Shown here in pieces: positions 7,005 to 14,896 of a stretch of 43,686 bases of DNA (the stretch's first letter is position 1; each line of letters begins with the position of its first letter). This DNA is from Lyngbya sp. CCAP 1446/10 (GTDB lineage Bacteria; Cyanobacteriota; Cyanobacteriia; Cyanobacteriales; Microcoleaceae): positions 1 through 43,686 of the forward strand of contig NZ_JAIGNI010000050.1 in the NCBI RefSeq assembly GCF_026130175.1, in the 5' to 3' direction. A program made the position numbers and the translations under genes. A model generated the notes under the pieces. It searched no databases. It worked only from the letters and a program-made list of their open reading frames with translations, and was not told the origin of the DNA.

Positions 7005-8348
7005 ATGACATACGATTACGACTTGTTTGTGATAGGTGCGGGCTCCGGCGGATTGGCTAGTTCCAAGCGCGCGGCATCCTACGGAGCGAAAGTGGCGATC
7101 GCCGAAAATGACTTAGTAGGCGGCACTTGCGTAATTCGCGGCTGTGTCCCCAAAAAACTCATGGTTTACGCCTCTACATTTTCGCACCTGTACGAAGATG
7201 CGATCGGCTACGGTTGGAGCCCAGTAGAAAGCAGTTTCGATTGGGAAAAACTCGTTACCAGCGTAGATACAGAAGTGCGGCGGCTGAGCAAACTGCACAT
7301 CAGCTTCCTTGAAAAAGCTGGAGTGGAATTAATCTCAGGATACGCCAAATTTATCGACGCCCACACCGTCGAAGTTGGTGACAAAAAATACACCGCTGCT
7401 AAAATCTTAATTGCAGTCGGTGGCCAAGCTCACAGAGTCGAGATTCCTGGAATCGAACACGCCATTACTTCCCGCGAAATCTTCTTGATAAAAGAGCAGC
7501 CGAAACGGTTGGCAATTTGGGGAGGAGGTTACATCGGGGTTGAATTTGCCTGCATTATGAACGGTTTGGGAAGTCAAGTAACTCAAATCATCCGGCGGGA
7601 CTTAATTTTGAATGACTTCGATGCAGAAATTCGCACTAACGTGCAGGAAGGAATGGTTAAGCACGGGATCAATTTTGTGACGGGAAGCTCGATCGCCCAA
7701 ATTGAAAAAACCCCGGAAGGCTTAAAATTAACTTTGTCGGGAGAATCCGAAGAAACCTTGACAGTTGATGCGCTTTTGTGCGCTACTGGACGCTGGCCCA
7801 ACTTGGAAAAATTGGGTTTGGAAAATGCGGGAGTTGAAACCGAAAAAGGTGCGATCGTAGTTACGAAAGACAGCCGCACCAGTCAACCGCACATTTTTGC
7901 CGTCGGAGATTGCACCAACCGGATTAATTTAACGCCAATTGCGATCGCCGAAGGACGCGCTTTTGCCGATACGGAATTTGGCAACAATCCGAGAGCAATT
8001 AGTTATGAAAATGTCGCATCAGCCGTATTTTCCCAGCCGGAAGCTGCTACAGTCGGTTTAACCGAAGAGCAAGCGAAAGCTAAATTTGGCGACTCTATTA
8101 AGTGCTACACAGCCAAGTTTCGACCGATGTTTCACTCTTTGACAGGTGCAGATGAAAAGATTTTTGTCAAGTTAGTTGTTGAAACTAATACTGACAGAGT
8201 TTTGGGCGTACACATGGTGGGGAAAGACGCGGGCGAGATTATTCAAGGAATGGCGATCGCTGTTAATATGGGAGCGACGAAGAAAGATTTCGACGTGACT
8301 ATTGGCATTCACCCATCGACTGCTGAAGAGTTTGTGACTCTGCGGTAA
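7005..8348 (+). CDS. gor: Glutathione-disulfide reductase
   Basis: NADPH-dependent flavoenzyme that reduces GSSG to GSH in the cytoplasm. The FAD-binding motif VIGAGSGGLASSKRA (9-23) is followed by the redox-active pair in GGTCVIRGCVPKK (C42, C47). The NADPH-binding Rossmann motif AIWGGGYIGVEFA has RR in the following IIRRD, consistent with NADPH rather than NADH preference. FAD-domain ATGRWPN and FAVGDCTN and the C-terminal GIHPSTAEEFVTLR, which supplies the catalytic His-Glu pair, are all present. At 447 residues it is full length and lacks an N-terminal extension. Start is ATG 7005, with GATAGGAAA upstream. It stands alone between repeat-rich intergenic regions. Confidence 0.95.
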   Translation: MTYDYDLFVIGAGSGGLASSKRAASYGAKVAIAENDLVGGTCVIRGCVPKKLMVYASTFSHLYEDAIGYGWSPVESSFDWEKLVTSVDTEVRRLSKLHISFLEKAGVELISGYAKFIDAHTVEVGDKKYTAAKILIAVGGQAHRVEIPGIEHAITSREIFLIKEQPKRLAIWGGGYIGVEFACIMNGLGSQVTQIIRRDLILNDFDAEIRTNVQEGMVKHGINFVTGSSIAQIEKTPEGLKLTLSGESEETLTVDALLCATGRWPNLEKLGLENAGVETEKGAIVVTKDSRTSQPHIFAVGDCTNRINLTPIAIAEGRAFADTEFGNNPRAISYENVASAVFSQPEAATVGLTEEQAKAKFGDSIKCYTAKFRPMFHSLTGADEKIFVKLVVETNTDRVLGVHMVGKDAGEIIQGMAIAVNMGATKKDFDVTIGIHPSTAEEFVTLR

Positions 8349-8354
8349 AGAAAA

Positions 8355-8471
8355 GACGGCGGTTGAAACCGCGTCTACACAAACAATGTCCGCCTCCGCG
8401 GACTGAAGACGATCTTCAACCCGCGCACCATCCGGGTTTTGTCTGTATAGGCGCGGTTTCAACCGTACGTC
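8355..8471. repeat. Multi-hairpin dispersed repeat
   Basis: Outer arms near 8355-8384 and 8436-8471 are imperfect reverse complements containing GCGGTTGAAACCGC and CGGTTTCAACCG. Nested inside are GTCCGC-CTCC-GCGGAC (8388-8403), GAAGA-CGA-TCTTC (8405-8417) and an ACCCG...CGGGT pair (about 8420-8437). The result is a cloverleaf-like arrangement between gor and the sigma-factor gene. The palindrome GCGGTTGAAACCGC also occurs at 133-146. Confidence 0.7.
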
Positions 8472-8575
8472 CGATCTACCTGTCTGATCTACCTGCCACC
8501 TCATTAAAAAAGAATTTTAAATAATTTGAACCTTTTTCGAGATCGTCCTGTCTAAAGCCTTCAGATAACGAACAG

Positions 8576-9184
8576 GTGGGGGAGACTTCACAGGTGTTAG
8601 GTGTGCCAGCCAATGTTTTAACCGATGATTGTTCCGACTCCGACTTAGTTGATAAATGCTTAAAGGGCGATCGTACTTCCTTTCGATACCTTTACCAACG
8701 CTACCAACACAAAGTCAGGTCAACCCTTTACCAACTTTGTGGCCCGTCACTGCTAGACGATTTAGCACAAGAAGTATTCCTGCGGGTTTGGAAAGGATTA
8801 CCCAAACTCAAGCAACAGGAAAATTTTGCTACTTGGCTTTATCGAATTACATGGAATGTGGCTTCCGACCAAAGACAAGCATTTGCTAAACAGCATTCTT
8901 TTGACTCCAAGCTCAAAAATCAAGAAACAATGGATCGAGTTATTGTCAACAATCACCGCTCCGACTTGATGCAGTTACACTATCAAGATTTAGTGCAGCA
9001 GGGACTGGAGCAACTGAGCTTTGAACACCGCAGCGTTTTGGTGTTGCACGACCTAGAAGATATCCCGCAAAAAGAAGTATCCCAAATTTTGGGACTGCCA
9101 TCAGGGACTGTCAAATCTCGCGTGTTTTATGCCAGAAATGCTATGCGGCAATTTTTGCAAAAACAGGGAGTTCACGAACTATGA
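8576..9184 (+). CDS. ECF-type RNA polymerase sigma factor
   Basis: Extracytoplasmic-function sigma factor of 202 residues that directs RNA polymerase to stress or envelope promoters. Region 2 is clear: DLVDKCLKGDRTSFRYLYQR, then LDDLAQEVFLRVWKGLPKL and FATWLYRITWNVASDQ (about 24-100). Region 4 has the helix-turn-helix KEVSQILGLPSGTVKSRVFYAR (about 165-186). The start is GTG 8576; an ATG start would truncate region 2. The gene overlaps the next by ATGA (9181-9184), implying translational coupling to a membrane anti-sigma candidate. It could be the SigG-type sigma factor of cyanobacteria, but I did not assign a symbol. Confidence 0.92.
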   Translation: MGETSQVLGVPANVLTDDCSDSDLVDKCLKGDRTSFRYLYQRYQHKVRSTLYQLCGPSLLDDLAQEVFLRVWKGLPKLKQQENFATWLYRITWNVASDQRQAFAKQHSFDSKLKNQETMDRVIVNNHRSDLMQLHYQDLVQQGLEQLSFEHRSVLVLHDLEDIPQKEVSQILGLPSGTVKSRVFYARNAMRQFLQKQGVHEL

Positions 9185-9615
9185 AGGACGGAAATAGTGA
9201 CGAAAAATTAGTTAATTTTTTAAAGCAATATCGCCCAGATGTTCCGGAATCTGCCCCAGATTTTGAGCTAAAACTTTTAGCAGCAATAGACAGGAATGAG
9301 GCGACGGTAGAGTCAAATCATCTAGGAGAAGCGCGAGCGAGCGAGACTACTAAAAAGTCAAAAATCCTCCGTTTTCCCAAATGGGCTTTTCCTACTGCGA
9401 TCGCTGCAAGTCTGCTAGTTTTTGGATCGGGTTATCGCGTCTTAGTTACCGCACAACATCAGAAGGATGAGGCGGCACACCTAGAAGCATTTCTGGTCAA
9501 TAACTGGGAGGCTGTATTGAAGGAGCCTTCAGCGGACAACTTGCTGGAACGCTCGCCAACTGACTTGTTTAATTACGCTGTCACCCCTGACAGCGAACAG
9601 CCAACAAATAACTAA
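9181..9615 (+). CDS. Single-span membrane protein, probable anti-sigma factor
   Basis: 144 residues: a soluble N-terminal region of about 60 residues (cytoplasmic in an anti-sigma topology), a basic stretch KKSKILRFPK, one membrane helix WAFPTAIAASLLVFGSGYRV (about 66-85) and a 58-residue periplasmic tail. It lacks the His-Cys-Cys zinc signature of ZAS-type anti-sigma factors. The 4-bp overlap with the sigma gene and the topology are the basis for the call. NFLKQYRPDVPESAPDFELKL near the N-terminus resembles the sigma-binding helices seen in cyanobacterial ECF partners, but this is only an impression. Confidence 0.7.
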   Translation: MKDGNSDEKLVNFLKQYRPDVPESAPDFELKLLAAIDRNEATVESNHLGEARASETTKKSKILRFPKWAFPTAIAASLLVFGSGYRVLVTAQHQKDEAAHLEAFLVNNWEAVLKEPSADNLLERSPTDLFNYAVTPDSEQPTNN

Positions 9616-9634
9616 TCTCAAAGAGGTAATTTTC

Positions 9635-10123
9635 ATGTCTATTCGCCGAATTTCTGCCCTAGCAGTTTTAATGTTAACCCTCGGCACTACAGCCGCTGCG
9701 ACAGCCGTTTCTGCCCCCGCCAAAGCAGAAACAATTGCCCAAAACCAGCCTCCCAATCGACCCGCTGGCAAGAAAGGCGGGCTGTTCGAGCAACTCAATT
9801 TAAGCGCTGACCAAAAGCAGAAAATGCAGGCTGTGCGCGATCGCTACAAAGACCAAGTTTCCCAGCGAATGCAAGCCGTCCGCCAAGCCAGACAAGAATT
9901 GGAAACAATGATGTCTAGTGCGACATCAAATGCCAGCCAAATGCGCGATAAAAACCGTCAAATCATGGGATTGAGACAGCAGTTAGAAGAAGCGCAATTT
10001 GAAAGTATGCTAGGAATGCGAGAAGTGCTCACCCCCGAACAGCGCAGCCAACTATCTCAAATGATGCAGCAGCGCAGGGAAGCTGCTAAAACCCGGAGGC
10101 AAAACAGCCAAAAACCGCAGTAA
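9635..10123 (+). CDS. Spy/CpxP-like periplasmic LTXXQ protein
   Basis: 162 residues with a classical Sec signal peptide (ISALAVLMLTLGTTAAATA, probable cleavage near APAKAE, 28-33). The mature part is a long Gln/Arg/Met-rich helical hairpin with two LTxxQ-like motifs, LSADQ and LTPEQ, about 75 residues apart, the hallmark of the Spy/CpxP/CnrX superfamily of periplasmic chaperones and metal or stress sensors. It starts 19 bp after the anti-sigma gene with AAAGAGG upstream, so the three genes probably form an operon. It may feed envelope stress back to the sigma/anti-sigma pair or simply be a target of the sigma factor. Confidence 0.85.
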   Translation: MSIRRISALAVLMLTLGTTAAATAVSAPAKAETIAQNQPPNRPAGKKGGLFEQLNLSADQKQKMQAVRDRYKDQVSQRMQAVRQARQELETMMSSATSNASQMRDKNRQIMGLRQQLEEAQFESMLGMREVLTPEQRSQLSQMMQQRREAAKTRRQNSQKPQ

Positions 10124-10402
10124 AATACAAGTAATTTTGAGTTAATCCTAGGGTGTGCATTGCACACCTTAATAATCCTCCTGTACGCACTGGACACCTT
10201 ACTAATTAAGTTAATTGTAGGGTGGGCACTGCACACAGGAGGATTGGCTGTAAGCAGCTAGAGATCAATAGGACTTAGGCGAAAAGTGGTTTGACGCGCT
10301 AGCTATAGCGACCGGTGCGCGGTGCACACCCTACAAAAGAATTGCGTACCTTACTAATTTAAGTTAAAATAATTAGTTGGTAAATTTCATAAAATTTTCT
10401 GG
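10124..10402. repeat. Palindrome-rich intergenic region
   Basis: Contains GGTGTGC-ATT-GCACACC (10152-10168), exact inverted 11-mers AATCCTCCTGT (10174-10184) and ACAGGAGGATT (10235-10245), and a TTGACGCGCTAGCTATAGCG segment followed by GGTGCGCGGTGCACACC (about 10292-10335). Similar GGTGCGC-ACT-GCGCACC occurs at 43402-43418, and TTGACGCGCTA...TAGCGG occurs near 38570-38590. The first palindrome may end the sigma-factor operon transcript. Confidence 0.65.
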
Positions 10403-11095
10403 ATGAATCTACAAAACGATTCAACTTACATTTATTTACACGGATTTGCTTCAAGTCCAGATTCAGCTAAGGCTAAATATTTCCGATCGCACTTTTCTTC
10501 CCTAGGAATCGATCTCAAAACTCCCGATCTCAATCAAAACGATTTTTCCAGCCTCACCCTCACCCGCCAATTAAACCAAATAGAAACAGAATTTTGGCAA
10601 ACCCAATCCTCCCCATCTCCGGCAGAAAATGTAAATAATCCAGGGGGAGTTACAATCATTGGGTCAAGTTTTGGCGGCTTGACAGCGGCTTGGTTGGCCC
10701 AGCGACAATTATCGGTAAAACGAATAGTTTTGTTAGCGCCGGCTTTTCAATTTCTCTCTCACTGGCTGCCGCTGTTGGGACAGCAAAAGTTAGAAAAGTG
10801 GCAGTCCGACGAGTATTTACCAGTTTATCATTATGGCGAACAGCGCTATCTGCCGCTAAATTATCAGTTTGTGGCAGATATGGCTCAATACCCTGAAGAA
10901 AAATTAATGCGGTCAGTCCCTACGTTAATTCTTCACGGCAAGCATGATACAATCATACCGATTCAAGCTAGCAGAAGTTTTGCCGCTGACCGTCCCTGGG
11001 TGCAATTAATCGAATTAGAAGACGATCATTCTTTGGGAAATGTCCTAGGGGAAATTTGGGAAGCGATGCAAAAGTTTTGCCAATTCAAAAATTAA
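10403..11095 (+). CDS. YqiA/YcfP-family alpha/beta hydrolase
   Basis: Cytoplasmic esterase-like enzyme of 230 residues. The oxyanion region YLHGFASSPDSAKAKYF (12-28) is diagnostic of the YqiA group. The nucleophile elbow is IIGSSFGGLTAAW (about 84-96, Ser in GSSFG). The acid is in LHGKHDTIIP and the catalytic His in LEDDHSLGN near the C-terminus, so the Ser-Asp-His triad looks complete. Natural substrate is not known for the family. Start is ATG 10403. The ROK kinase gene follows at once (32-bp gap to its preferred start), so the two are probably co-transcribed. Confidence 0.88.
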   Translation: MNLQNDSTYIYLHGFASSPDSAKAKYFRSHFSSLGIDLKTPDLNQNDFSSLTLTRQLNQIETEFWQTQSSPSPAENVNNPGGVTIIGSSFGGLTAAWLAQRQLSVKRIVLLAPAFQFLSHWLPLLGQQKLEKWQSDEYLPVYHYGEQRYLPLNYQFVADMAQYPEEKLMRSVPTLILHGKHDTIIPIQASRSFAADRPWVQLIELEDDHSLGNVLGEIWEAMQKFCQFKN

Positions 11096-11127
11096 AATTT
11101 GACCAACTTGCAAGTCTCAACAATCAA

Positions 11128-11835
11128 ATGACTGAACAAGATTCATCGACTCGCACCTTAGCCGTTGACATTGGCGGAAGCGGCATCAAAGTTATGGTTT
11201 TGGACGCTGAAGGTGAACCTCTGACGGAACGCAGCCGTTTAGAAACGCCTCAACCGCCGAAACCGGAACCGGTACTAGAGGCGATCGCCTCTTTAGCCAG
11301 CGCACAAGGCGAATTTGACCGAGTATCCCTGGGTTTTCCCGGCGTTGTGCGTCACGGTGTCATCAAAACCGCAGTAAATTTAGATCCGTCTTGGATAGAT
11401 TTTGACCTAGCAACTACCCTCAAAGATCGCTTGGGAAAACCTGTGCGAGTGGCGAATGATGCCGATATTCAAGGATTGGGATCGATCGCTGGGACGGGGG
11501 TAGAATTAGTAATTACCCTCGGCACCGGTTTCGGTTCTTCCTTATTTGTCGATGGTATTTTGGTGCCAAATCTAGAATTAGGACATCACCCGTTTCGCAA
11601 AGGGGAAACTTACGAACAGCAATTAGGGCGATCGGCATTAGATGCAATCGGCGCGAAAAGATGGAATCGCCGTCTGGAAAAAGCCCTCGTGTCTTTGCAA
11701 AATCTCTTTAATTACGATCGCCTTTATATCGGCGGTGGCAATACAAAAAAGATTGTTGTACAGTTACCATCACTGGTTAACATAGTGCCGAATGTGAGCG
11801 GTTTGTTGGGCGGCATCGCTTTGTGGCGCGATTAA
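11128..11835 (+). CDS. ROK-family sugar kinase, polyphosphate glucokinase-like
   Basis: 235 residues from ATG 11128. A longer frame from 11056 overlaps the esterase gene, and its extra residues do not look like the family. The N-terminal phosphate-binding loop AVDIGGSGIKVMVLD, VSLGFPGVV, NDADIQGLG (with the catalytic Asp) and the second phosphate loop TLGTGFGSSLFVDG are present. LELGHHPFRKG replaces the ROK zinc motif and is the pattern I associate with polyphosphate/ATP glucokinases. It would phosphorylate glucose, and use of polyphosphate is inferred from motif only. The gene is followed by a long heptanucleotide array. Confidence 0.85.
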   Translation: MTEQDSSTRTLAVDIGGSGIKVMVLDAEGEPLTERSRLETPQPPKPEPVLEAIASLASAQGEFDRVSLGFPGVVRHGVIKTAVNLDPSWIDFDLATTLKDRLGKPVRVANDADIQGLGSIAGTGVELVITLGTGFGSSLFVDGILVPNLELGHHPFRKGETYEQQLGRSALDAIGAKRWNRRLEKALVSLQNLFNYDRLYIGGGNTKKIVVQLPSLVNIVPNVSGLLGGIALWRD

Positions 11836-11837
11836 CA

Positions 11838-12045
11838 TAGTCATTAGTCATTGGTCATTGGTCATTGGTCATTAGTCATTAGTCATTAGTCATTAGTCAT
11901 TAGTCATTAGTCATTAGTCATTAGTCATTAGTCATTAGTCATCAGTTATTTATAGCGGTTCTCGAAAAAGTGAGGTATGCCCTATGCCCTATGCCCTATG
12001 CCCTATGCCGTTCGCGTACCTCATCTTTCTGAAAAAGGCTATATT
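11838..12045. repeat. Heptanucleotide arrays and flanking inverted arms
   Basis: 11838-11943 is a tandem array of GTCATTA/GTCATTG heptamers (about 15 units). 11976-12009 is a second array of TATGCCC heptamers (4-5 units). The second array lies between imperfect inverted arms (ATAGC...TGAGGTA near 11953-11978 and TACCTCA...GCTAT near 12017-12042). These are STRR-type repeats known from filamentous cyanobacteria. Together with flanking AT-rich DNA they fill the 328-bp gap before hisC. Confidence 0.85.
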
Positions 12046-12163
12046 TATTTGTGAGAATGAAGAGTTTACCAACTAGATATTAGAGACTAATGACTAATAA
12101 CCCTAATAGTGTCAAACTAAATCGTAATTAGACAATCTACAATCTCAGACCCGAAATCATACT

Positions 12164-13357
12164 ATGCTGCCTTTTATCCGCCAAGACTTAGCCGAACTTA
12201 CCGCCTACACTCCCCATCCGGGCGGCGCATCAACAGAATCGGCGCACTCCGAAAGTGTAATCGATCGCCTAGACACCAACGAATGCCCCTACGACTTACC
12301 AGAAGAATTAAAACAAAAGCTAGCTTGGACTTACCAGCAGTTAATTGAAACAAATCGCTATCCCGACGGAGGCCACGCAGCACTCAAACAGGCGATCGCC
12401 CAATACGTCAACGAATCATCTCAAAATATCTGCCCAGAGGGCGTTACACAGCCAAAAACCGCCATTACAGCCGACAATATTTCTGTCGGCAACGGTTCCG
12501 ACGAACTAATTCGATCGCTCTTAATTGCAACCTGTCTGGGTGGCCAAGGCTCAATTTTAGTCGCCAATCCCACCTTTTCGATGTATGGAATTATCGCCCA
12601 AACCCTCGGCATTCCCGTTGTCAGTGTTGCCCGACAAGAGGATAATTTTGAAATTGATATTGAGGCGGCAAAAAGAGCGATCCTCTCCGAGGGCTGCGCT
12701 AACGACCAAAATCAAAATCCCCCCGTGCGCGTCGTCTTTGTCGTCCATCCCAATTCCCCCACCGCCAATGCTTTAACAACCAATGAAATAGAATGGTTGT
12801 CAAGTTTGCCCGAAGATATTTTAGTAGTAATTGACGAAGCCTATTTTGAATTCAGTCAAAATACTTTAGCAGACAGATTGCACCAACACTCGAATTGGAT
12901 AATTTTGCGAACATTTTCCAAAGCATTTCGACTAGCATCAATGAGAGTCGGATATGCGATCGCCCATCCCGAACTCACAGCCACCTTAGAAAAAATCCGC
13001 CTCCCCTACAACCTTCCCACTTTCTCGCAAACCGCGGCCGAGTTTGCCCTAGCGCAGCGGCAGTTATTGCTAGCAGTAATTCCCGAAATCATTGCAGAAA
13101 GAGCCAAATTAATTGCAGCCCTAACTCAGTATCAAAAATTGCAAGTTTGGCCAAGTGCGGCGAACTTCGTTTATCTGCGGGTTAAATCGGTTGAGGGCGA
13201 ATCGGCAGAAAAGGCACACCAACAAATCATGCAGCAGCTAAAAGCTAGAGGTACTTTGATTCGGCACACAGGCGGAGGTTTGCGAATTACGGTAGGGAGT
13301 CCCGATGAAAATCAGCGAACTTGCGATCGCATTGCAGAAATTTTTGACAACTCATAA
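12164..13357 (+). CDS. hisC: Histidinol-phosphate aminotransferase
   Basis: PLP-dependent class I/II aminotransferase of 397 residues that converts imidazole-acetol phosphate and glutamate to histidinol phosphate in histidine biosynthesis. Seen: [11 protein letters not shown] (cofactor-phosphate region), HPNSPTAN (substrate-binding Asn), [10 protein letters not shown] (PLP-binding Asp and Tyr), [20 protein letters not shown] with the Schiff-base Lys, and [14 protein letters not shown] with the carboxylate-binding Arg near the C-terminus. Start ATG 12164 gives the usual [15 protein letters not shown]-terminus. No other his genes are adjacent, as is common in cyanobacteria where the pathway is scattered. 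Confidence 0.93.
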   Translation: MLPFIRQDLAELTAYTPHPGGASTESAHSESVIDRLDTNECPYDLPEELKQKLAWTYQQLIETNRYPDGGHAALKQAIAQYVNESSQNICPEGVTQPKTAITADNISVGNGSDELIRSLLIATCLGGQGSILVANPTFSMYGIIAQTLGIPVVSVARQEDNFEIDIEAAKRAILSEGCANDQNQNPPVRVVFVVHPNSPTANALTTNEIEWLSSLPEDILVVIDEAYFEFSQNTLADRLHQHSNWIILRTFSKAFRLASMRVGYAIAHPELTATLEKIRLPYNLPTFSQTAAEFALAQRQLLLAVIPEIIAERAKLIAALTQYQKLQVWPSAANFVYLRVKSVEGESAEKAHQQIMQQLKARGTLIRHTGGGLRITVGSPDENQRTCDRIAEIFDNS

Positions 13358-13410
13358 TATTCGGTATCCAGTTTTTGCTTAACACAAAAATAACTTTGGA
13401 GAAGATATAT

Positions 13411-13806
13411 ATGCTTAAAGGAAAGGTTTTACGGGTTGCTCGTCCAACTGATTGCCTTGATCAAGTTGTTCATTTCTACACAGAGGGTTTAGGGCTGCAA
13501 ATCCTCGATAGTTTTGAAAACCATGAAGGTTTTGACGGAGTAATGGTTGGGATGCCAGGAGAAAGCCACCACCTTGAATTCATCCATCAACGGGGACATA
13601 TTGTAGGTGGCGCTCCAACTCAAGACAATATTATTGTCTTTTACCTTCCTAACCAACAAGAATGGCAGCAGGCTGTTGAGCGAATGAAAGCAATTGGATT
13701 TGAGCCTGTAAACTCATACAACCCCTACTGGGACAAAAATGGAGTGACTTTTGAAGACCCAGATGGCTATCGAGTCGTTTTGCAAAATGCCGAGTGGAGC
13801 TTGTAG
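13411..13806 (+). CDS. VOC (glyoxalase/bleomycin resistance) family protein
   Basis: 131 residues forming two beta-alpha-beta-beta-beta modules: module one is RVARPTDCLDQVVHFYTEGL to HHLEFI, and module two is NIIVFYLPNQQEWQQAVERM to VTFEDPDGYRVVLQNAEW. Metal-ligand candidates are the Glu of HLEF and the Glu or Asp of VTFEDPDG. ATG 13411 is chosen over an upstream TTG (13375) because GGAGAAG (13398-13404) lies 6 nt before it. Substrate is unknown; VOC proteins include lyases, dioxygenases and binding proteins. It follows hisC by 53 bp on the same strand. Confidence 0.88.
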   Translation: MLKGKVLRVARPTDCLDQVVHFYTEGLGLQILDSFENHEGFDGVMVGMPGESHHLEFIHQRGHIVGGAPTQDNIIVFYLPNQQEWQQAVERMKAIGFEPVNSYNPYWDKNGVTFEDPDGYRVVLQNAEWSL

Positions 13807-13836
13807 CAGCGCGCCGCATCAGGTATGTACACCAAT

Positions 13837-14415
13837 TTATAACTCATCATTTCCTTGTCTGGCCGCGCGAATAGTTTGGGGAAATACGCCTACTAAAAGT
13901 GCCAAAGCTTCATCGGGAATTTGTGCCACTGTTTCCCCATCAAAATATTGTTCAAACTGAGTTAAAATCATTTGTGCCCGTTCCAAAGCTACAGGCTTTG
14001 CCGTTAACTGTTCCGTTAACCGCACCCAATGCCGCCGAATTTCAAAAGCTTTCTGTTTTTCTTCGGGAGATTGAGGACAAACCAAACAAAAATCCCCCAC
14101 CGGAATCGCCCGCACAGAATCAACATCAAAAGCACCGCCAACCGCAGCCCCCGGCCCGGCAAACTCTGCGTGAAAGCGTTTAATCAAAATTAGACCGTTC
14201 CGGCGACGGCTATCTACCATCAACAGCTTGCCGCTGTTGATTTCTGCGAGAATGTCAGAGGAGTGGGGGTGTTCATTCAAATCTGTGCCAAGGTTTCGAT
14301 GTCCCAAGTCCGGGTCAGCAGAAAGGTGGGCTCGGACAATACCGCTAGAGTTAAAATCAGAACTGGATGAAATCTCAAATCTGCGATACTCCAGCGATCG
14401 ATCGAGATTATTCAT
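13837..14415 (-). CDS. Hypothetical protein, 192 aa, function not recognised
   Basis: No family recognised. The protein is soluble with no signal peptide or membrane span. The middle (SSDILAEINSGKLLMVDSRRRNGLILIKRFHAE, about 74-106) looks like alternating strand and helix, followed by a glycine-rich GPGAAVGGAFDVDS and a C-terminal helical part (ERAQMILTQFEQYFDGETVA, then DEALALLVGVFPQTIRAA). Codon use is native. It is transcribed divergently from the DUF2358 gene with only 37 bp between start codons, so the two promoters must overlap each other or the coding regions. Start ATG 14415. Confidence 0.65.
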   Translation of the reverse strand: MNNLDRSLEYRRFEISSSSDFNSSGIVRAHLSADPDLGHRNLGTDLNEHPHSSDILAEINSGKLLMVDSRRRNGLILIKRFHAEFAGPGAAVGGAFDVDSVRAIPVGDFCLVCPQSPEEKQKAFEIRRHWVRLTEQLTAKPVALERAQMILTQFEQYFDGETVAQIPDEALALLVGVFPQTIRAARQGNDEL

Positions 14416-14452
14416 TTAAACTTATAAATTAATACTGTCACAAGGTGGTAGC

Positions 14453-14896
14453 TTGAGCGCGATCGAATATCAAATGCAGGTAGAACAAGTAGTAGACACC
14501 CTGAAAGCGGATCTCCCGACGCTGTTTGAGAAAGACATCTCCTACGACATCTACACAAAAGCCATCTATTTTCAAGATCCAGTCAACAAATTTAAAGGAA
14601 AAATCAACTACCGCATTATCTTTTGGACTTTGCGATTTCACGGCCAGCTATTTTTTAACGAGATTTACTTCGACCTCCACGACGTAAGCCAGACAGCCCC
14701 TGATACTATTGTGGCAAATTGGACTGTGCACGGGACACTGCGCGTACCCTGGAAAGCTCAGATTTTCTTTAACGGCTACTCTACCTACAAAATGGATGAG
14801 GACGGCTTAATTTACCAACATATCGACACTTGGGACAGAAATCCCGGAGAAATTTTAAAGCAGTTTTTCCGTAAGGGCAGCGTTGTCTTCAAATAG
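14453..14896 (+). CDS. DUF2358 family protein
   Basis: 147 residues with the SnoaL/NTF2-like alpha+beta layout of DUF2358: LPTLFEKDISYDIYTKAIYF, DPVNKFKGKINYRIIFWTLRF, then IVANWTVHGTLRVPWKAQIFF and a final DEDGLIYQHIDTWDRNPGEIL. The family is conserved in cyanobacteria and plastids, with no established reaction. The start TTG 14453 has AAGGTGG 4 nt upstream; an internal ATG at 14474 would remove seven residues and is the alternative. The 3' end overlaps the MscS gene on the opposite strand by 8 bp. Confidence 0.88.
   Translation: MSAIEYQMQVEQVVDTLKADLPTLFEKDISYDIYTKAIYFQDPVNKFKGKINYRIIFWTLRFHGQLFFNEIYFDLHDVSQTAPDTIVANWTVHGTLRVPWKAQIFFNGYSTYKMDEDGLIYQHIDTWDRNPGEILKQFFRKGSVVFK

Noticed and set aside
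11838..11943. CRISPR-like regular repeats
   Set aside because: The units are 7 nt and directly tandem with no spacers; no cas genes lie nearby. They are STRR-type repeats.
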